In this document: in pieces, positions 1 to 8,515 of the stretch
Layout: every line of letters starts with the position of its first letter
Numbering within the stretch: position 1 is the first letter of the stretch
Source of the DNA: Streptomyces sp. CBMA152
GTDB lineage: Bacteria > Actinomycetota > Actinomycetes > Streptomycetales > Streptomycetaceae
NCBI RefSeq assembly: GCF_014596475.1
Contig: NZ_MECJ01000033.1
Coordinates: forward strand, 620,001 to 684,000
Direction: 5' to 3'
Length of the DNA stretch: 64,000 bases
Made by a program: the position numbers and the translations under genes
Notes under the pieces: generated by a model
Told to the model about the DNA's origin: nothing
The model's database searches: none
Seen by the model: only the letters and a program-made list of their open reading frames with translations

Positions 1-117
1 GGCTTCATGAACGAGTACCCGATCGCCCGGCTGTACGCCGACAACCGCGTCAACCGGATCTACGGCGGCACCAGCGAGATCATGAAGACGATCATCGCCA
101 AGGACATGGGTCTGTGA
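1..117 (+). CDS. acyl-CoA dehydrogenase, C-terminal end (cut by window edge)
   Basis: Only the last 38 residues and the TGA stop are present. They hold the C-terminal signature of acyl-CoA dehydrogenases: a GFMNEYP-type stretch, then RIYGGTSEIMK, which lies near the flavin and CoA site in this family. The enzymes oxidise acyl-CoA to trans-2-enoyl-CoA and pass electrons to electron transfer flavoprotein. The stop overlaps the start of the thioesterase gene (GTGA), so the two are probably cotranscribed. Chain-length specificity cannot be read from this fragment. Confidence 0.9.
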   Translation, partial: GFMNEYPIARLYADNRVNRIYGGTSEIMKTIIAKDMGL

Positions 118-974
118 CCCAGGCCCTCGACGCCCTGCTCGATCTGCTCGACCTTGAGCGGATCGAGCAGGACATCTTCCGGGGCAGCTCGCGCTCGGCG
201 CTGGTGCCCCGGGTGTTCGGCGGCCAGGTGGCGGCCCAGGCGCTGGTCGCCGCGGGTCGCACCGTCCCGCAGGACCGCACGCCGCACTCCCTGCACGCGT
301 ACTTCCTGCGCCCCGGCGACCCCGGCGCGCCGATCGTCTACCTGGTCGACCGCATCCGCGACGGCCGCTCCTTCACCACCCGAAGGGTGGTGGCCGTCCA
401 GCACGGCAAGCCGATCTTCCATCTCTCGGCGTCGTTCCAGACGTACGAGGAGGGCCTGGAGCACCAGGCGGAGATGCCCGCCGCGCCCGACCCGGAGTCG
501 CTGCCGACGGCCGCCGAGATGCTGCCGCGCCATCTGCCGCCGGACATCGCCCAGCGGCTGATCGAGGCCCGCGCCGCCGTCGACCTGCGCTACGCCGAGG
601 TCCCGCCGTGGGGCAGCGTCGGCATCCCGCGCGAGCCGCGCTCCCAGGTCTGGTTCCGCACCAACGGCAAGCTCGCGGACGACCCCCTGCTGCACGTCGT
701 GCTCGCCACGTACGTCTCCGACATGACGCTCCTGGACTCGGTCCTGCTCGCCCACGGCCGGGGCGGCTGGGCGGTCGGCGACGTGGTCGGCGCGTCCCTG
801 GACCACGCGATGTGGTTCCACCGCCCGTTCCGAGCCGACGAATGGCTCCTCTACGACCAGGAGTCCCCATCAGCCTCGGCGGGCCGGGGCCTCGGCCAGG
901 CAAGGATCTACACCCAGGCGGGCAACTTGGCGGTAACGGTGATCCAGGAGGGGGTTGTGCGAGTACCCCGGTAA
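114..974 (+). CDS. tesB: acyl-CoA thioesterase II (TesB-type)
   Basis: This 286-residue protein has the length and double hot-dog layout of TesB thioesterases, which hydrolyse medium and long acyl-CoAs to free acid and CoA in the cytoplasm. Recognisable stretches are the N-terminal RGSSR...RVFGGQVAAQAL, the HSLHAYFLRPGD motif (about 60-71) and VSDMTLLDSVL (about 201-211), which carries the family's catalytic Asp and Thr. The GTG start overlaps the TGA of the upstream dehydrogenase, so it is translationally coupled and probably acts in the same fatty-acid pathway. Two copies of a dispersed repeat follow the stop. Confidence 0.9.
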   Translation: MTQALDALLDLLDLERIEQDIFRGSSRSALVPRVFGGQVAAQALVAAGRTVPQDRTPHSLHAYFLRPGDPGAPIVYLVDRIRDGRSFTTRRVVAVQHGKPIFHLSASFQTYEEGLEHQAEMPAAPDPESLPTAAEMLPRHLPPDIAQRLIEARAAVDLRYAEVPPWGSVGIPREPRSQVWFRTNGKLADDPLLHVVLATYVSDMTLLDSVLLAHGRGGWAVGDVVGASLDHAMWFHRPFRADEWLLYDQESPSASAGRGLGQARIYTQAGNLAVTVIQEGVVRVPR

Positions 975-984
975 GCCGTCTTTA

Positions 985-1006
985 GGGGCACGGGGAACTG
1001 CACGAC
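985..1006 (+). repeat. dispersed 22-bp intergenic repeat, copy 1 (variant)
   Basis: This is the first of seven copies of GGGGCGCGGGGAACTGCGC plus GAC, here with A in place of G at two positions. The downstream tail, CACGGTCCGCAG, is also shared, so the whole unit is about 50 nt. It lies between the convergent tesB and phosphatase-like genes. Confidence 0.85.
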
Positions 1007-1078
1007 AAGCCCAGCACGGTCCGCAGCTGTCGGGAGCCACTCACGTGTGGCGGCGCGCTGCGGTCCCGAGCAACTTAA

Positions 1079-1100
1079 GGGGCGCGGGGAACTGCGCGAC
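1079..1100 (+). repeat. dispersed 22-bp intergenic repeat, copy 2
   Basis: This is an exact copy of the 22-bp core in direct orientation to copy 1, 94 bp downstream. It is followed by the same CACGGTCCGCAGCCGAA tail. Both copies sit in the 154-bp gap between convergent genes, where a bidirectional terminator would be expected. Confidence 0.85.
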
Positions 1101-1128
1101 CAGCCACCCACGGTCCGCAGCCGAAACC

Positions 1129-1908
1129 TCAGACCAATTCGGCGGCACCCAGCAGATACTCCGTCATCGGCTCGTAGAACCGCGGATCAGCAACATGGTC
1201 ATCCATGGGGACGGCAACCTGAAGCGTCCCCTCCGCCTCCGCAAGGAACAACGCGGGATCGTTGCAGTCCGCATACCCCACCGCATCGATACCCCGCTGC
1301 GCCGCACACCCCGCCCACCCGTGGTCCGCGACGACCAGATCCGGCAGCGGCCGCCCCTCCCCCGCCAGCGCGTCCAGAATCGCGGCCATCGGCGCGGGCG
1401 AGTGCGTGTGCCACAGCGACGCACCACGCTCGAAGAGCGAGACGTCCGCGAACTGCACCACACACCCCTCATCGGCCCGCACACCGTCGGGGATGCGCAC
1501 GATCTCGCACCCCGCCGCCCGCAGCGCGGCCGCGGTCCGGCTGTGCACGTCGATGAGCGACCCGGGGTGCCCGGTCGCGAACAGCACCCGCTCCCGCCCC
1601 GCCGCGGCCTTCCGCAGCCGCGCCGCCATCCGGTCGAGCGCGTCGACGGTGAGCTCGGGGTCGATGGTGTCCTGGCCGGTGCGGTACTCGGGGTCGTCCA
1701 CCACACCGCAGCGCTCGGCCATCACCGCGAGCACGTCCTGCTCGTCGCTCCAGCGCTCGCCCAGCTCCAGGCCCAGCCAGTAGTGGCGGTCGCCGTTGGC
1801 GAGCTTGCGGTAGTGGGAGAGGTTGTTGTCGCGGGGGGTGGCGACGTCTCCGGCGATACGGGTGCGGACGAGGTGGTCGACGAGAGCGGCACGGCTGGGT
1901 ATCGGCAT
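1129..1908 (-). CDS. conserved actinobacterial phosphatase-like protein
   Basis: This 259-residue cytoplasmic protein has no signal peptide. From memory, close relatives in Streptomyces are annotated as phosphatases, but I see no textbook catalytic motif. Conserved-looking segments are ERVLFATGHPGSLIDVH (central), GCVVQFADVSLFERGASLWHTHSPAP and DLVVADHGWAGCAAQRGIDAVGYADCNDPALFLAEAEG. The ATG at 1908 was chosen because the reading frame further upstream is only a shadow of the TetR gene. It lies 89 bp downstream of that TetR gene on the same strand and could be cotranscribed. Biochemical function is unproven. Confidence 0.7.
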   Translation of the reverse strand: MPIPSRAALVDHLVRTRIAGDVATPRDNNLSHYRKLANGDRHYWLGLELGERWSDEQDVLAVMAERCGVVDDPEYRTGQDTIDPELTVDALDRMAARLRKAAAGRERVLFATGHPGSLIDVHSRTAAALRAAGCEIVRIPDGVRADEGCVVQFADVSLFERGASLWHTHSPAPMAAILDALAGEGRPLPDLVVADHGWAGCAAQRGIDAVGYADCNDPALFLAEAEGTLQVAVPMDDHVADPRFYEPMTEYLLGAAELV

Positions 1909-1997
1909 GCGCCCATTCTGCCCCGGTGCGGGGCGCGGGGCCCCGCCGTCCCGCGCACTGGACGCGTCCACGCGCGCGTGCGCCCCCGGTACGCCGA

Positions 1998-2603
1998 CTA
2001 GTTCGCCGACTGGTTCGCGAGCGCCGCGAACGCCCCGTGCGCGAGCCGCCGCAGCAGCTCCTCGGTGGCCGCGCGGCCCGGCAGGCCCAGACCGTACGAA
2101 CCCAGGTGCGGCGTCGAGTTGAGCAGGCCGAAGACCGCGTGGACGGCCGCGCGGGTCTCCGCCTCGGACCCGTCCGGGTAGAGCTCGCGCACCACGGAGA
2201 CCCACAGCTCCACGTACTGCCGCTGCAACTGCCGCACCAGCTTGCGGTCGCTCTCGCGCAGCCGGTCCAGCTCGCGGTCGTGGAGCGTGATCAGCGCCCG
2301 GTCGTCGAGCGCGAAGTCGATGTGGCCGTCGATGAGCGAGCCGAGGACCGCCTCCGGGCCGCCGTCGGCCGCCGCGACCCGCTTGCGCCCGCCGTCGTAG
2401 AGCCGCCCGCTGATCCCCACCAGGAGCTCCGCCAGCATCGCGTCCTTGCCAGCGAAGTGCCGGTAGAGGCCGGGGCCGCTGATGCCGACGGCCGCGCCTA
2501 TCTCGTCGACGCCCACGCCGTGGAAGCCGCGCTCGGCGAAGAGGCGCGCGGCCTCGCGCAGGATCTGCTCGCGTCGGGTCGGGGCATCGGTGCGGGTGCT
2601 CAT
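1998..2603 (-). CDS. TetR-family repressor of the divergent acyl-CoA operon
   Basis: This is a 201-residue regulator with a classic TetR N-terminal helix-turn-helix: REQILREAARLFAERGFHGVGVDEIGAAVGISGPGLYRHFAGKDAM (about 11-56). The C-terminal two thirds is the variable ligand-binding domain. It is transcribed away from the carboxylase/HMG-CoA lyase/dehydrogenase operon across a 129-bp gap that carries two similar inverted repeats. The inferred role is repression of that operon and of itself, relieved by an acyl-CoA or related intermediate. The ligand is not known from sequence. Confidence 0.9.
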   Translation of the reverse strand: MSTRTDAPTRREQILREAARLFAERGFHGVGVDEIGAAVGISGPGLYRHFAGKDAMLAELLVGISGRLYDGGRKRVAAADGGPEAVLGSLIDGHIDFALDDRALITLHDRELDRLRESDRKLVRQLQRQYVELWVSVVRELYPDGSEAETRAAVHAVFGLLNSTPHLGSYGLGLPGRAATEELLRRLAHGAFAALANQSAN

Positions 2604-2626
2604 GGAAATTCATTCTAGACAACGCG

Positions 2627-2642
2627 GTTAGCGCTCGTTAAC
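2627..2642. promoter_or_regulatory. putative TetR operator 1
   Basis: GTTAGCGCTCGTTAAC is an imperfect palindrome 24 bp upstream of the TetR start. It matches operator 2 at 13 of 16 positions. The two centres are exactly 30 bp apart, about three helical turns, suggesting two dimers on one face of the DNA. Confidence 0.75.
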
Positions 2643-2652
2643 CTGAAGGAAA

Positions 2653-2676
2653 CGATGTTAACGCTCATTAACATCG
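2653..2676. promoter_or_regulatory. putative TetR operator 2
   Basis: This inverted repeat has perfect 9-bp arms, CGATGTTAA and TTAACATCG, around CGCTCA. It lies 56 bp upstream of the carboxylase start, so bound repressor would probably block that promoter. Confidence 0.8.
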
Positions 2677-2732
2677 CGGTACGGACATCGGGCCGTGGGA
2701 ACCACGGCGTACGGGCAAGGGGGCTCGACACG

Positions 2733-4364
2733 ATGCAGCAGGCACCGGTCCTTGGGAGCGCGGCCGATCCCGCGTCCGAGGCGTGGCGGGCCAACGAGGA
2801 GGCGCACCGCGCGCTCGGCGACGGGCTGCGCGCCAGACTCGCGGCGGCCCGGCTCGGCGGCGGTGAGCGGGCCCGCGAGCGCCATGTCGCGCGCGGCAAG
2901 CTGCTGCCCCGCGACCGGGTGGACACGCTGCTCGACCCCGGCTCGCCCTTCCTGGAGCTGGCCCCGCTGGCGGCCGAGGGGATGTACGACGGCCAGGCGC
3001 CCGCCGCCGGTGTGATCGCCGGGATCGGGCGGGTCAGCGGCCGCGAGTGCGTGATCGTGGCCAACGACGCCACGGTCAAGGGCGGCACGTACTACCCGAT
3101 GACCGTCAAGAAGCATCTGCGCGCCCAGGAAGTCGCCCTGGAGAACCGGCTGCCCTGCCTGTATCTGGTCGACTCCGGCGGCGCCTTCCTGCCCATGCAG
3201 GACGAGGTGTTCCCCGACCGCGACCACTTCGGGCGGATCTTCTACAACCAGGCCCGGATGTCGGGCGCGGGGATCCCGCAAATCGCCGCGGTCCTCGGCT
3301 CGTGCACTGCGGGCGGCGCCTATGTGCCCGCGATGAGCGACGAGGCCGTGATCGTCCGCAACCAGGGCACGATCTTCCTGGGCGGCCCGCCGCTGGTGAA
3401 GGCCGCCACCGGCGAGGTCGTCACCGCCGAAGAGCTGGGCGGCGGCGAGGTGCACTCGCGCGTCTCCGGCGTCACCGACCACCTCGCCGAGGACGACGCG
3501 CACGCGCTGCGGATCGTGCGCAACATCGTGGCCACGCTCCCCGCGCGCGGCGAGCTCCCGTGGAGCGTCGAGCCCGCCGAGGAGCCGAAGGTCGATCCGT
3601 ACGGGCTGTACGGCGCGGTGCCGGTCGACTCGCGCACTCCGTACGACGTACGCGAGGTCATCGCGCGCGTGGTGGACGGCTCGCGCTTCCAGGAGTTCAA
3701 GTCCGAGTTCGGGCAGACGCTGATCACCGGCTTCGCCCGGATCCACGGCCACCCGGTCGGCATCGTCGCCAACAACGGCATCCTGTTCTCCGAATCCGCC
3801 CAGAAGGGCGCTCACTTCATCGAGCTGTGCGACCAGCGCGGCATCCCGCTGGTGTTCCTCCAGAACATCTCGGGCTTCATGGTCGGCCGGGACTACGAGG
3901 CGGGCGGCATCGCCAAGCACGGCGCCAAGATGGTGACGGCGGTGGCGAGCACGCGCGTGCCCAAGCTGACGGTGATCGTCGGCGGGTCGTACGGGGCGGG
4001 CAACTACTCGATGTGCGGCCGGGCCTATTCGCCGCGCTTCCTGTGGATGTGGCCCAACGCCAAGATCTCGGTGATGGGCGGCGAGCAGGCCGCATCCGTG
4101 CTGGCCACCGTCAAGCGCGACCAGTTGGAGGCGCGCGGCGAACAGTGGCCGAGCGAGGCCGAGGAGTCCTTCAAGGACCCCATCCGCGCCCAGTACGAGC
4201 AGCAGGGCAACGCCTACTACGCGACGGCCCGGCTGTGGGACGACGGGGTGATCGACCCGATGGAGACCCGCCAGGTCCTCGGGCTCGCCCTGACCGCCTG
4301 TGCCAACGCCCCCCTCCCCCAGCGGGACCTCTCGGCGCCCGGCTTCGGCGTCTTCCGGATGTGA
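2733..4364 (+). CDS. mccB: 3-methylcrotonyl/acyl-CoA carboxylase, carboxyltransferase (beta) subunit
   Basis: At 543 residues this matches carboxyltransferase subunits of biotin-dependent acyl-CoA carboxylases. These move carboxyl from carboxybiotin to the acyl-CoA in the cytoplasm. Crotonase-fold landmarks are present: DSGGAFLPMQ, GSCTAGGAYVPAM (oxyanion glycines), GPPLVKAATGE and NISGFMVGRDYEAGGIAKHGAKM. The ATG at 2733 follows an AAGGGGG ribosome site; the frame runs further upstream but through the operator. The neighbours (biotin subunit, HMG-CoA lyase, acyl-CoA dehydrogenase) indicate leucine degradation, so methylcrotonyl-CoA is the likely substrate, although propionyl- or acetyl-CoA cannot be excluded from sequence. 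Confidence 0.87.
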   Translation: MQQAPVLGSAADPASEAWRANEEAHRALGDGLRARLAAARLGGGERARERHVARGKLLPRDRVDTLLDPGSPFLELAPLAAEGMYDGQAPAAGVIAGIGRVSGRECVIVANDATVKGGTYYPMTVKKHLRAQEVALENRLPCLYLVDSGGAFLPMQDEVFPDRDHFGRIFYNQARMSGAGIPQIAAVLGSCTAGGAYVPAMSDEAVIVRNQGTIFLGGPPLVKAATGEVVTAEELGGGEVHSRVSGVTDHLAEDDAHALRIVRNIVATLPARGELPWSVEPAEEPKVDPYGLYGAVPVDSRTPYDVREVIARVVDGSRFQEFKSEFGQTLITGFARIHGHPVGIVANNGILFSESAQKGAHFIELCDQRGIPLVFLQNISGFMVGRDYEAGGIAKHGAKMVTAVASTRVPKLTVIVGGSYGAGNYSMCGRAYSPRFLWMWPNAKISVMGGEQAASVLATVKRDQLEARGEQWPSEAEESFKDPIRAQYEQQGNAYYATARLWDDGVIDPMETRQVLGLALTACANAPLPQRDLSAPGFGVFRM

Positions 4365-4372
4365 GGCGGACC

Positions 4373-6352
4373 ATGACGATGTTCGACACAGTCCTCGTCG
4401 CCAACCGCGGCGAGATCGCGGTCCGCGTGATCCGCACCCTGCGCGCCCTCGGGGTCCGCTCGGTCGCGGTGTTCAGCGACGCCGACGCGGACGCCAAGCA
4501 CGTACGGGAGGCGGACACCGCCGTCCGGATCGGCCCGGCGGCCGCGTCCGAGAGCTATCTCCGCGTCGACCGGCTCCTGGAGGCGGCCGCCAAGTCGGGC
4601 GCCCAGGCGGTCCACCCGGGCTACGGCTTCCTCGCGGAGAACGCGGCGTTCGCGCGCGCGTGCACCGAGGCGGGCCTGGTCTTCATCGGGCCCCCGGCCG
4701 ACGCGATCTCCCTGATGGGCGACAAGATCCGGGCCAAGGAGACCGTGAAGGCGGCCGGTGTCCCGGTGGTGCCCGGCTCCTCGGGCAGCGGCCTCACCGA
4801 CGCCCAACTGGCCGACGCCGCCCGGGAGATCGGCATGCCGGTGCTCCTCAAGCCCAGCGCGGGCGGCGGCGGCAAGGGCATGCGCCTGGTGCGCGACGAG
4901 GCGGCGCTGGCCGACGAGATCGCCGCCGCCCGGCGCGAGGCCCGCGCCTCCTTCGGCGACGACACGCTCCTGGTGGAGCGGTGGATCGACCGCCCGCGCC
5001 ACATCGAGATCCAGGTCCTGGCCGACGGCCACGGCCATGTGGTGCACCTCGGCGAGCGCGAGTGCTCGCTCCAGCGCCGCCACCAGAAGATCATCGAGGA
5101 GGCGCCCTCGGTCCTGCTCGACGAGAAGACCCGGGCCGCGATGGGCGAGGCTGCGGTCCAGGCGGCCCGCTCCTGCGGCTACGCGGGCGCGGGCACGGTC
5201 GAGTTCATCGTCCCGGGCAACGACCCGTCCTCGTACTACTTCATGGAGATGAACACCCGCCTCCAGGTGGAGCACCCGGTCACCGAGCTCATCACCGGCC
5301 TGGACCTGGTGGAGTGGCAGGTGCGGGTCGCGGCGGGCGAGGAACTGCCGTACGGACAGGACGACATCACCCTCACCGGCCACGCCGTGGAGGCCCGCAT
5401 CTGCGCCGAGGACCCCTCGCGCGGCTTCCTGCCCTCGGGCGGTACGGTCCTGGCGCTGCACGAGCCGCAGGGCGACGGGGTGCGCACCGACTCGGGGCTG
5501 AGCGAGGGCACGGAGGTCGGCAGCCTGTACGACCCGATGCTGTCCAAGGTCATCGCGTACGGGCCGGACCGCGCCACCGCGCTGCGTCGGCTGCGGGCGG
5601 CGCTCGCCGACACGGTCACGCTCGGCGTGCCCACGAACGCCGGGTTCCTGCGCAGGCTGCTCGCCCACCCGGCCGTGGTCGCGGGCGAGTTGGACACGGG
5701 CCTGGTCGAGCGCGAGGCCGACGGGCTGGTGCCCGAGGGGGTGCCGGACGAGGTGTACGCGGCGGCCGCCGCGGTGCGGCAGGAGGCGCTGCGCCCCGCG
5801 CCCACGGGTGCCTGGCAGGACCCGTTCTCGGCGGTGAGCGGCTGGCGCCTCGGAGGCGAACCGGCCCCGCTGGCCTTCCCGTTCCGTATCGCGGGACTCG
5901 AACCCGTTACTCACGTGGTGCGCGGCGGGACGACCGGACGGGTCACCCCCGACCACGTCACCGTGGAGCTCGACGGTGTCACCCACACCTTCACCACTGC
6001 CCCCTCCCCGGAGGGGACCTGGCTCGGCCGCGACGGCGACAGTTGGCACGTCCTGGACCACGACCCGGTGGAGGCCGCGCTCAGCGGCACCGCGCGCGGT
6101 GGCGTCGACACGCTGGCCGCACCGATGCCCGGCACGGTCACCGTCGTCAAGGTGGCGGTCGGGGACCAGGTCGCGGCGGGCCAGAGCCTGCTGGTGGTCG
6201 AGGCGATGAAGATGGAGCACGTCATCTCCGCCCCACACGCCGGCACCGTCACCGAGCTGGACGTCTCGCCCGGCTCGACCGTCGCCATGGACCAGGTCCT
6301 GGCCGTGGTGACCCCGGAAGAGAGCCCGGAGCCCAAGGAGGAGGAGCAGTGA
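4373..6352 (+). CDS. mccA: biotin-dependent acyl-CoA carboxylase, biotin carboxylase/BCCP (alpha) subunit
   Basis: This 659-residue protein joins a biotin carboxylase domain (about 1-450) to a C-terminal biotinyl domain. The N-terminus FDTVLVANRGEIAVRVIRT, the ATP-grasp loop KPSAGGGGKGM and EMNTRLQVEHPVTE identify the carboxylase. VEAMKMEH near the end carries the biotinylated lysine, K613. It uses ATP and bicarbonate to make carboxybiotin for the beta subunit encoded 8 bp upstream. A second in-frame ATG lies at 4379, so the start is uncertain by two residues. The 3' end overlaps the HMG-CoA lyase start. Confidence 0.93.
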   Translation: MTMFDTVLVANRGEIAVRVIRTLRALGVRSVAVFSDADADAKHVREADTAVRIGPAAASESYLRVDRLLEAAAKSGAQAVHPGYGFLAENAAFARACTEAGLVFIGPPADAISLMGDKIRAKETVKAAGVPVVPGSSGSGLTDAQLADAAREIGMPVLLKPSAGGGGKGMRLVRDEAALADEIAAARREARASFGDDTLLVERWIDRPRHIEIQVLADGHGHVVHLGERECSLQRRHQKIIEEAPSVLLDEKTRAAMGEAAVQAARSCGYAGAGTVEFIVPGNDPSSYYFMEMNTRLQVEHPVTELITGLDLVEWQVRVAAGEELPYGQDDITLTGHAVEARICAEDPSRGFLPSGGTVLALHEPQGDGVRTDSGLSEGTEVGSLYDPMLSKVIAYGPDRATALRRLRAALADTVTLGVPTNAGFLRRLLAHPAVVAGELDTGLVEREADGLVPEGVPDEVYAAAAAVRQEALRPAPTGAWQDPFSAVSGWRLGGEPAPLAFPFRIAGLEPVTHVVRGGTTGRVTPDHVTVELDGVTHTFTTAPSPEGTWLGRDGDSWHVLDHDPVEAALSGTARGGVDTLAAPMPGTVTVVKVAVGDQVAAGQSLLVVEAMKMEHVISAPHAGTVTELDVSPGSTVAMDQVLAVVTPEESPEPKEEEQ

Positions 6353-7290
6353 CGCTGCCCATGGTCGTACCGGCGCAGGATCTGCCCGCCTCGGTGCGCA
6401 TTCACGAGGTCGGGGCCCGCGACGGCCTGCAGAACGAGAAGGGCGTCATCCCGACCGAGATCAAGGCGGAGTTCATCCACCGCCTGGCCGAGGCGGGCCT
6501 GACCACGATCGAGGCGACGAGTTTCGTACGCCCTGAGTGGGTGCCCCAACTGGCCGACGCCGAGCAGCTGTTCCCGATGCTGGACGACATGAAGGGCGTG
6601 GCGCTGCCCGTCCTCGTGCCCAACCAGCGGGGCCTGGACCGGGCGCTCGCGCTCGGCGCCCGCCGGATCGCGGTGTTCGCCAGCGCCACGGAGTCGTTCG
6701 CCAAGGCCAATCTGAACCGTACGGTCGACGAGTCGCTGGCCGTGTTCGCACCGGTCGTGGCCCGCGCCAAGGAGCAGAAGGTCCATGTCCGGGGCTATCT
6801 GTCGATGTGCTTCGGCGACCCCTGGGAGGGCCCTGTCCCGGTCCACCAGGTCGTCAGGGTCGCCAAGTCCCTGATGGAGATGGGCTGCGACGAGCTGAGC
6901 CTCGGCGACACCATCGGCGTCGCGACCCCGGCGCACGTCCAGACGCTGCTGGCCGAGCTGAACGAGGAGGGCGTGCCGACCTCCGCGATCGGCGTGCACT
7001 TCCACGACACCTACGGCCAGGCGCTCGCCAACACGTTCGCCGCGCTCCAGCACGGCGTGGCCACCGTCGACGCCTCGGCGGGCGGCCTCGGCGGCTGCCC
7101 GTACGCCAAGTCCGCCACCGGAAACCTCGCCACCGAAGACCTCGTGTGGATGCTCCAGGGCCTCGGTATCGACACCGGGGTCGACCTCGGCCGGCTCACC
7201 GCCACCAGCCTCTGGCTGGCCGAGCAGTTGGGGCGCCCCAGCCCCTCCCGTACCGTCCGCGCCCTCGCGCACGACTCCCACAAGGAGTGA
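6349..7290 (+). CDS. hmgL: hydroxymethylglutaryl-CoA lyase
   Basis: This 313-residue TIM-barrel lyase cleaves HMG-CoA to acetoacetate and acetyl-CoA, the last step of leucine breakdown. Family marks are VRIHEVGARDGLQNE at the N-terminus (metal- and substrate-binding Arg-Asp), DELSLGDTIGVATP, GVHFHDTYGQALAN (metal-binding His pair) and the loop GGLGGCPYAKSATGN with the redox-sensitive catalytic Cys. The GTG start overlaps the previous stop (GTGA), giving translational coupling. Together with the carboxylase and dehydrogenase it strongly supports a liu-type operon. Confidence 0.93.
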   Translation: MTLPMVVPAQDLPASVRIHEVGARDGLQNEKGVIPTEIKAEFIHRLAEAGLTTIEATSFVRPEWVPQLADAEQLFPMLDDMKGVALPVLVPNQRGLDRALALGARRIAVFASATESFAKANLNRTVDESLAVFAPVVARAKEQKVHVRGYLSMCFGDPWEGPVPVHQVVRVAKSLMEMGCDELSLGDTIGVATPAHVQTLLAELNEEGVPTSAIGVHFHDTYGQALANTFAALQHGVATVDASAGGLGGCPYAKSATGNLATEDLVWMLQGLGIDTGVDLGRLTATSLWLAEQLGRPSPSRTVRALAHDSHKE

Positions 7291-7295
7291 CCCCC

Positions 7296-8456
7296 ATGTC
7301 CCTTGACCACCGGCTTTCCGCCGAACACGAAGAACTCCGCCGTACGGTCGAGGAGTTCGCGCACGACGTCGTCGCCCCGAAGATCGGCGACTACTACGAA
7401 CGCCATGAGTTCCCGTACGAGATCGTCCGCGAGATGGGCCGCATGGGCCTGTTCGGACTGCCCTTCCCCGAGGAGTACGGCGGGATGGGCGGCGACTACC
7501 TCGCCCTGGGCATCGCCCTGGAGGAGCTGGCCCGGGTCGACTCGTCGGTGGCCATCACCCTGGAGGCGGGCGTCTCGCTCGGCGCGATGCCGGTGTTCCG
7601 GTTCGGCACCGAGGAGCAGAAGCGCGAGTGGCTGCCGCGGCTGTGCTCCGGCGAGATGCTGGGCGCGTTCGGCCTCACCGAGCCGGACTGCGGTTCGGAC
7701 GCGGGCGGCACGCGTACGACGGCGGTGCGCGACGGCGACGAGTGGGTCATCAACGGCACCAAGTGCTTCATCACCAACTCCGGTACGGACATCACGGGCC
7801 TGGTGACGGTGACGGCGGTGACCGGCCGCAAGGACGACGGCCGCCCGCTGATCTCGTCCATCATCGTCCCCTCCGGCACGCCGGGCTTCACGGTGGCCGC
7901 GCCGTACTCGAAGGTGGGATGGAACGCGTCGGACACCCGCGAGCTGTCCTTCCAGGACGTCCGCGTGCCGGTGGCGAACCTGCTCGGCGAGGAGGGCCGG
8001 GGCTACGCGCAGTTCCTGCGGATCCTGGACGAGGGCCGCATCGCCATCTCCGCGCTCGCGACGGGCCTGGCGCAGGGCTGCGTCGACGAGTCCGTGAAGT
8101 ACGCGCACGAGCGGCACGCCTTCGGGCGCCCGATCGGTGACAACCAGGCCATCCAGTTCAAGATCGCCGACATGGAGATGCGGGCGCACATGGCCCGCGT
8201 CGGCTGGCGCGACGCCGCGTCACGGCTGGTGAGCGGCGAGCCGTTCAAGAAGGAGGCGGCGCTCGCGAAGCTGTACTCGTCGACGGTCGCGGTCGACAAC
8301 GCGCGCGAGGCCACGCAGATCCACGGCGGGTACGGGTTCATGAACGAGTACCCCGTGGCCCGGATGTGGCGCGACTCCAAGATCCTGGAGATCGGCGAGG
8401 GCACCAGTGAGGTGCAGCGGATGCTGATCGCACGGGAGTTGGGCCTTCCGGCCTGA
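7296..8456 (+). CDS. acdH: acyl-CoA dehydrogenase (isovaleryl/branched-chain type)
   Basis: This is a 386-residue FAD enzyme of normal family length. FGLTEPDCGSDAGG and WVINGTKCFITNSGTD form the flavin/substrate region, YAHERHAFGRPIGDNQAIQFKIADM is the C-terminal domain signature, and QIHGGYGFMNEYPVARMWRDSKILEIGEGTSEVQRMLIAREL contains the region of the catalytic base. It begins 5 bp after the HMG-CoA lyase stop, with AAGGAG as ribosome site. By position it resembles S. coelicolor acdH, linked to branched-chain amino-acid catabolism; isovaleryl-CoA is the likely substrate here. Confidence 0.92.
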   Translation: MSLDHRLSAEHEELRRTVEEFAHDVVAPKIGDYYERHEFPYEIVREMGRMGLFGLPFPEEYGGMGGDYLALGIALEELARVDSSVAITLEAGVSLGAMPVFRFGTEEQKREWLPRLCSGEMLGAFGLTEPDCGSDAGGTRTTAVRDGDEWVINGTKCFITNSGTDITGLVTVTAVTGRKDDGRPLISSIIVPSGTPGFTVAAPYSKVGWNASDTRELSFQDVRVPVANLLGEEGRGYAQFLRILDEGRIAISALATGLAQGCVDESVKYAHERHAFGRPIGDNQAIQFKIADMEMRAHMARVGWRDAASRLVSGEPFKKEAALAKLYSSTVAVDNAREATQIHGGYGFMNEYPVARMWRDSKILEIGEGTSEVQRMLIARELGLPA

Positions 8457-8515
8457 CATCGCCCCGCGCCCCTCGGGCGGCAGGCCGCCGACACGCTGGT
8501 CTGTCGCCCGAAGGT

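Noticed and set aside
4300..7290. Very long overlapping reading frames (such as 996 codons over the carboxylase and lyase genes, and 1101 codons from 3047)
   Set aside because: They are out-of-frame shadows produced by high GC. Their distal parts contain the real genes in frame, and their proximal parts are Arg/Pro-rich without family motifs.
8335..8360. Near repeat of the first 20 bases of the window (GGNTTCATGAACGAGTACCC)
   Set aside because: It codes for the same conserved GFMNEYP segment in two acyl-CoA dehydrogenase paralogues, so it is shared ancestry, not a mobile repeat.
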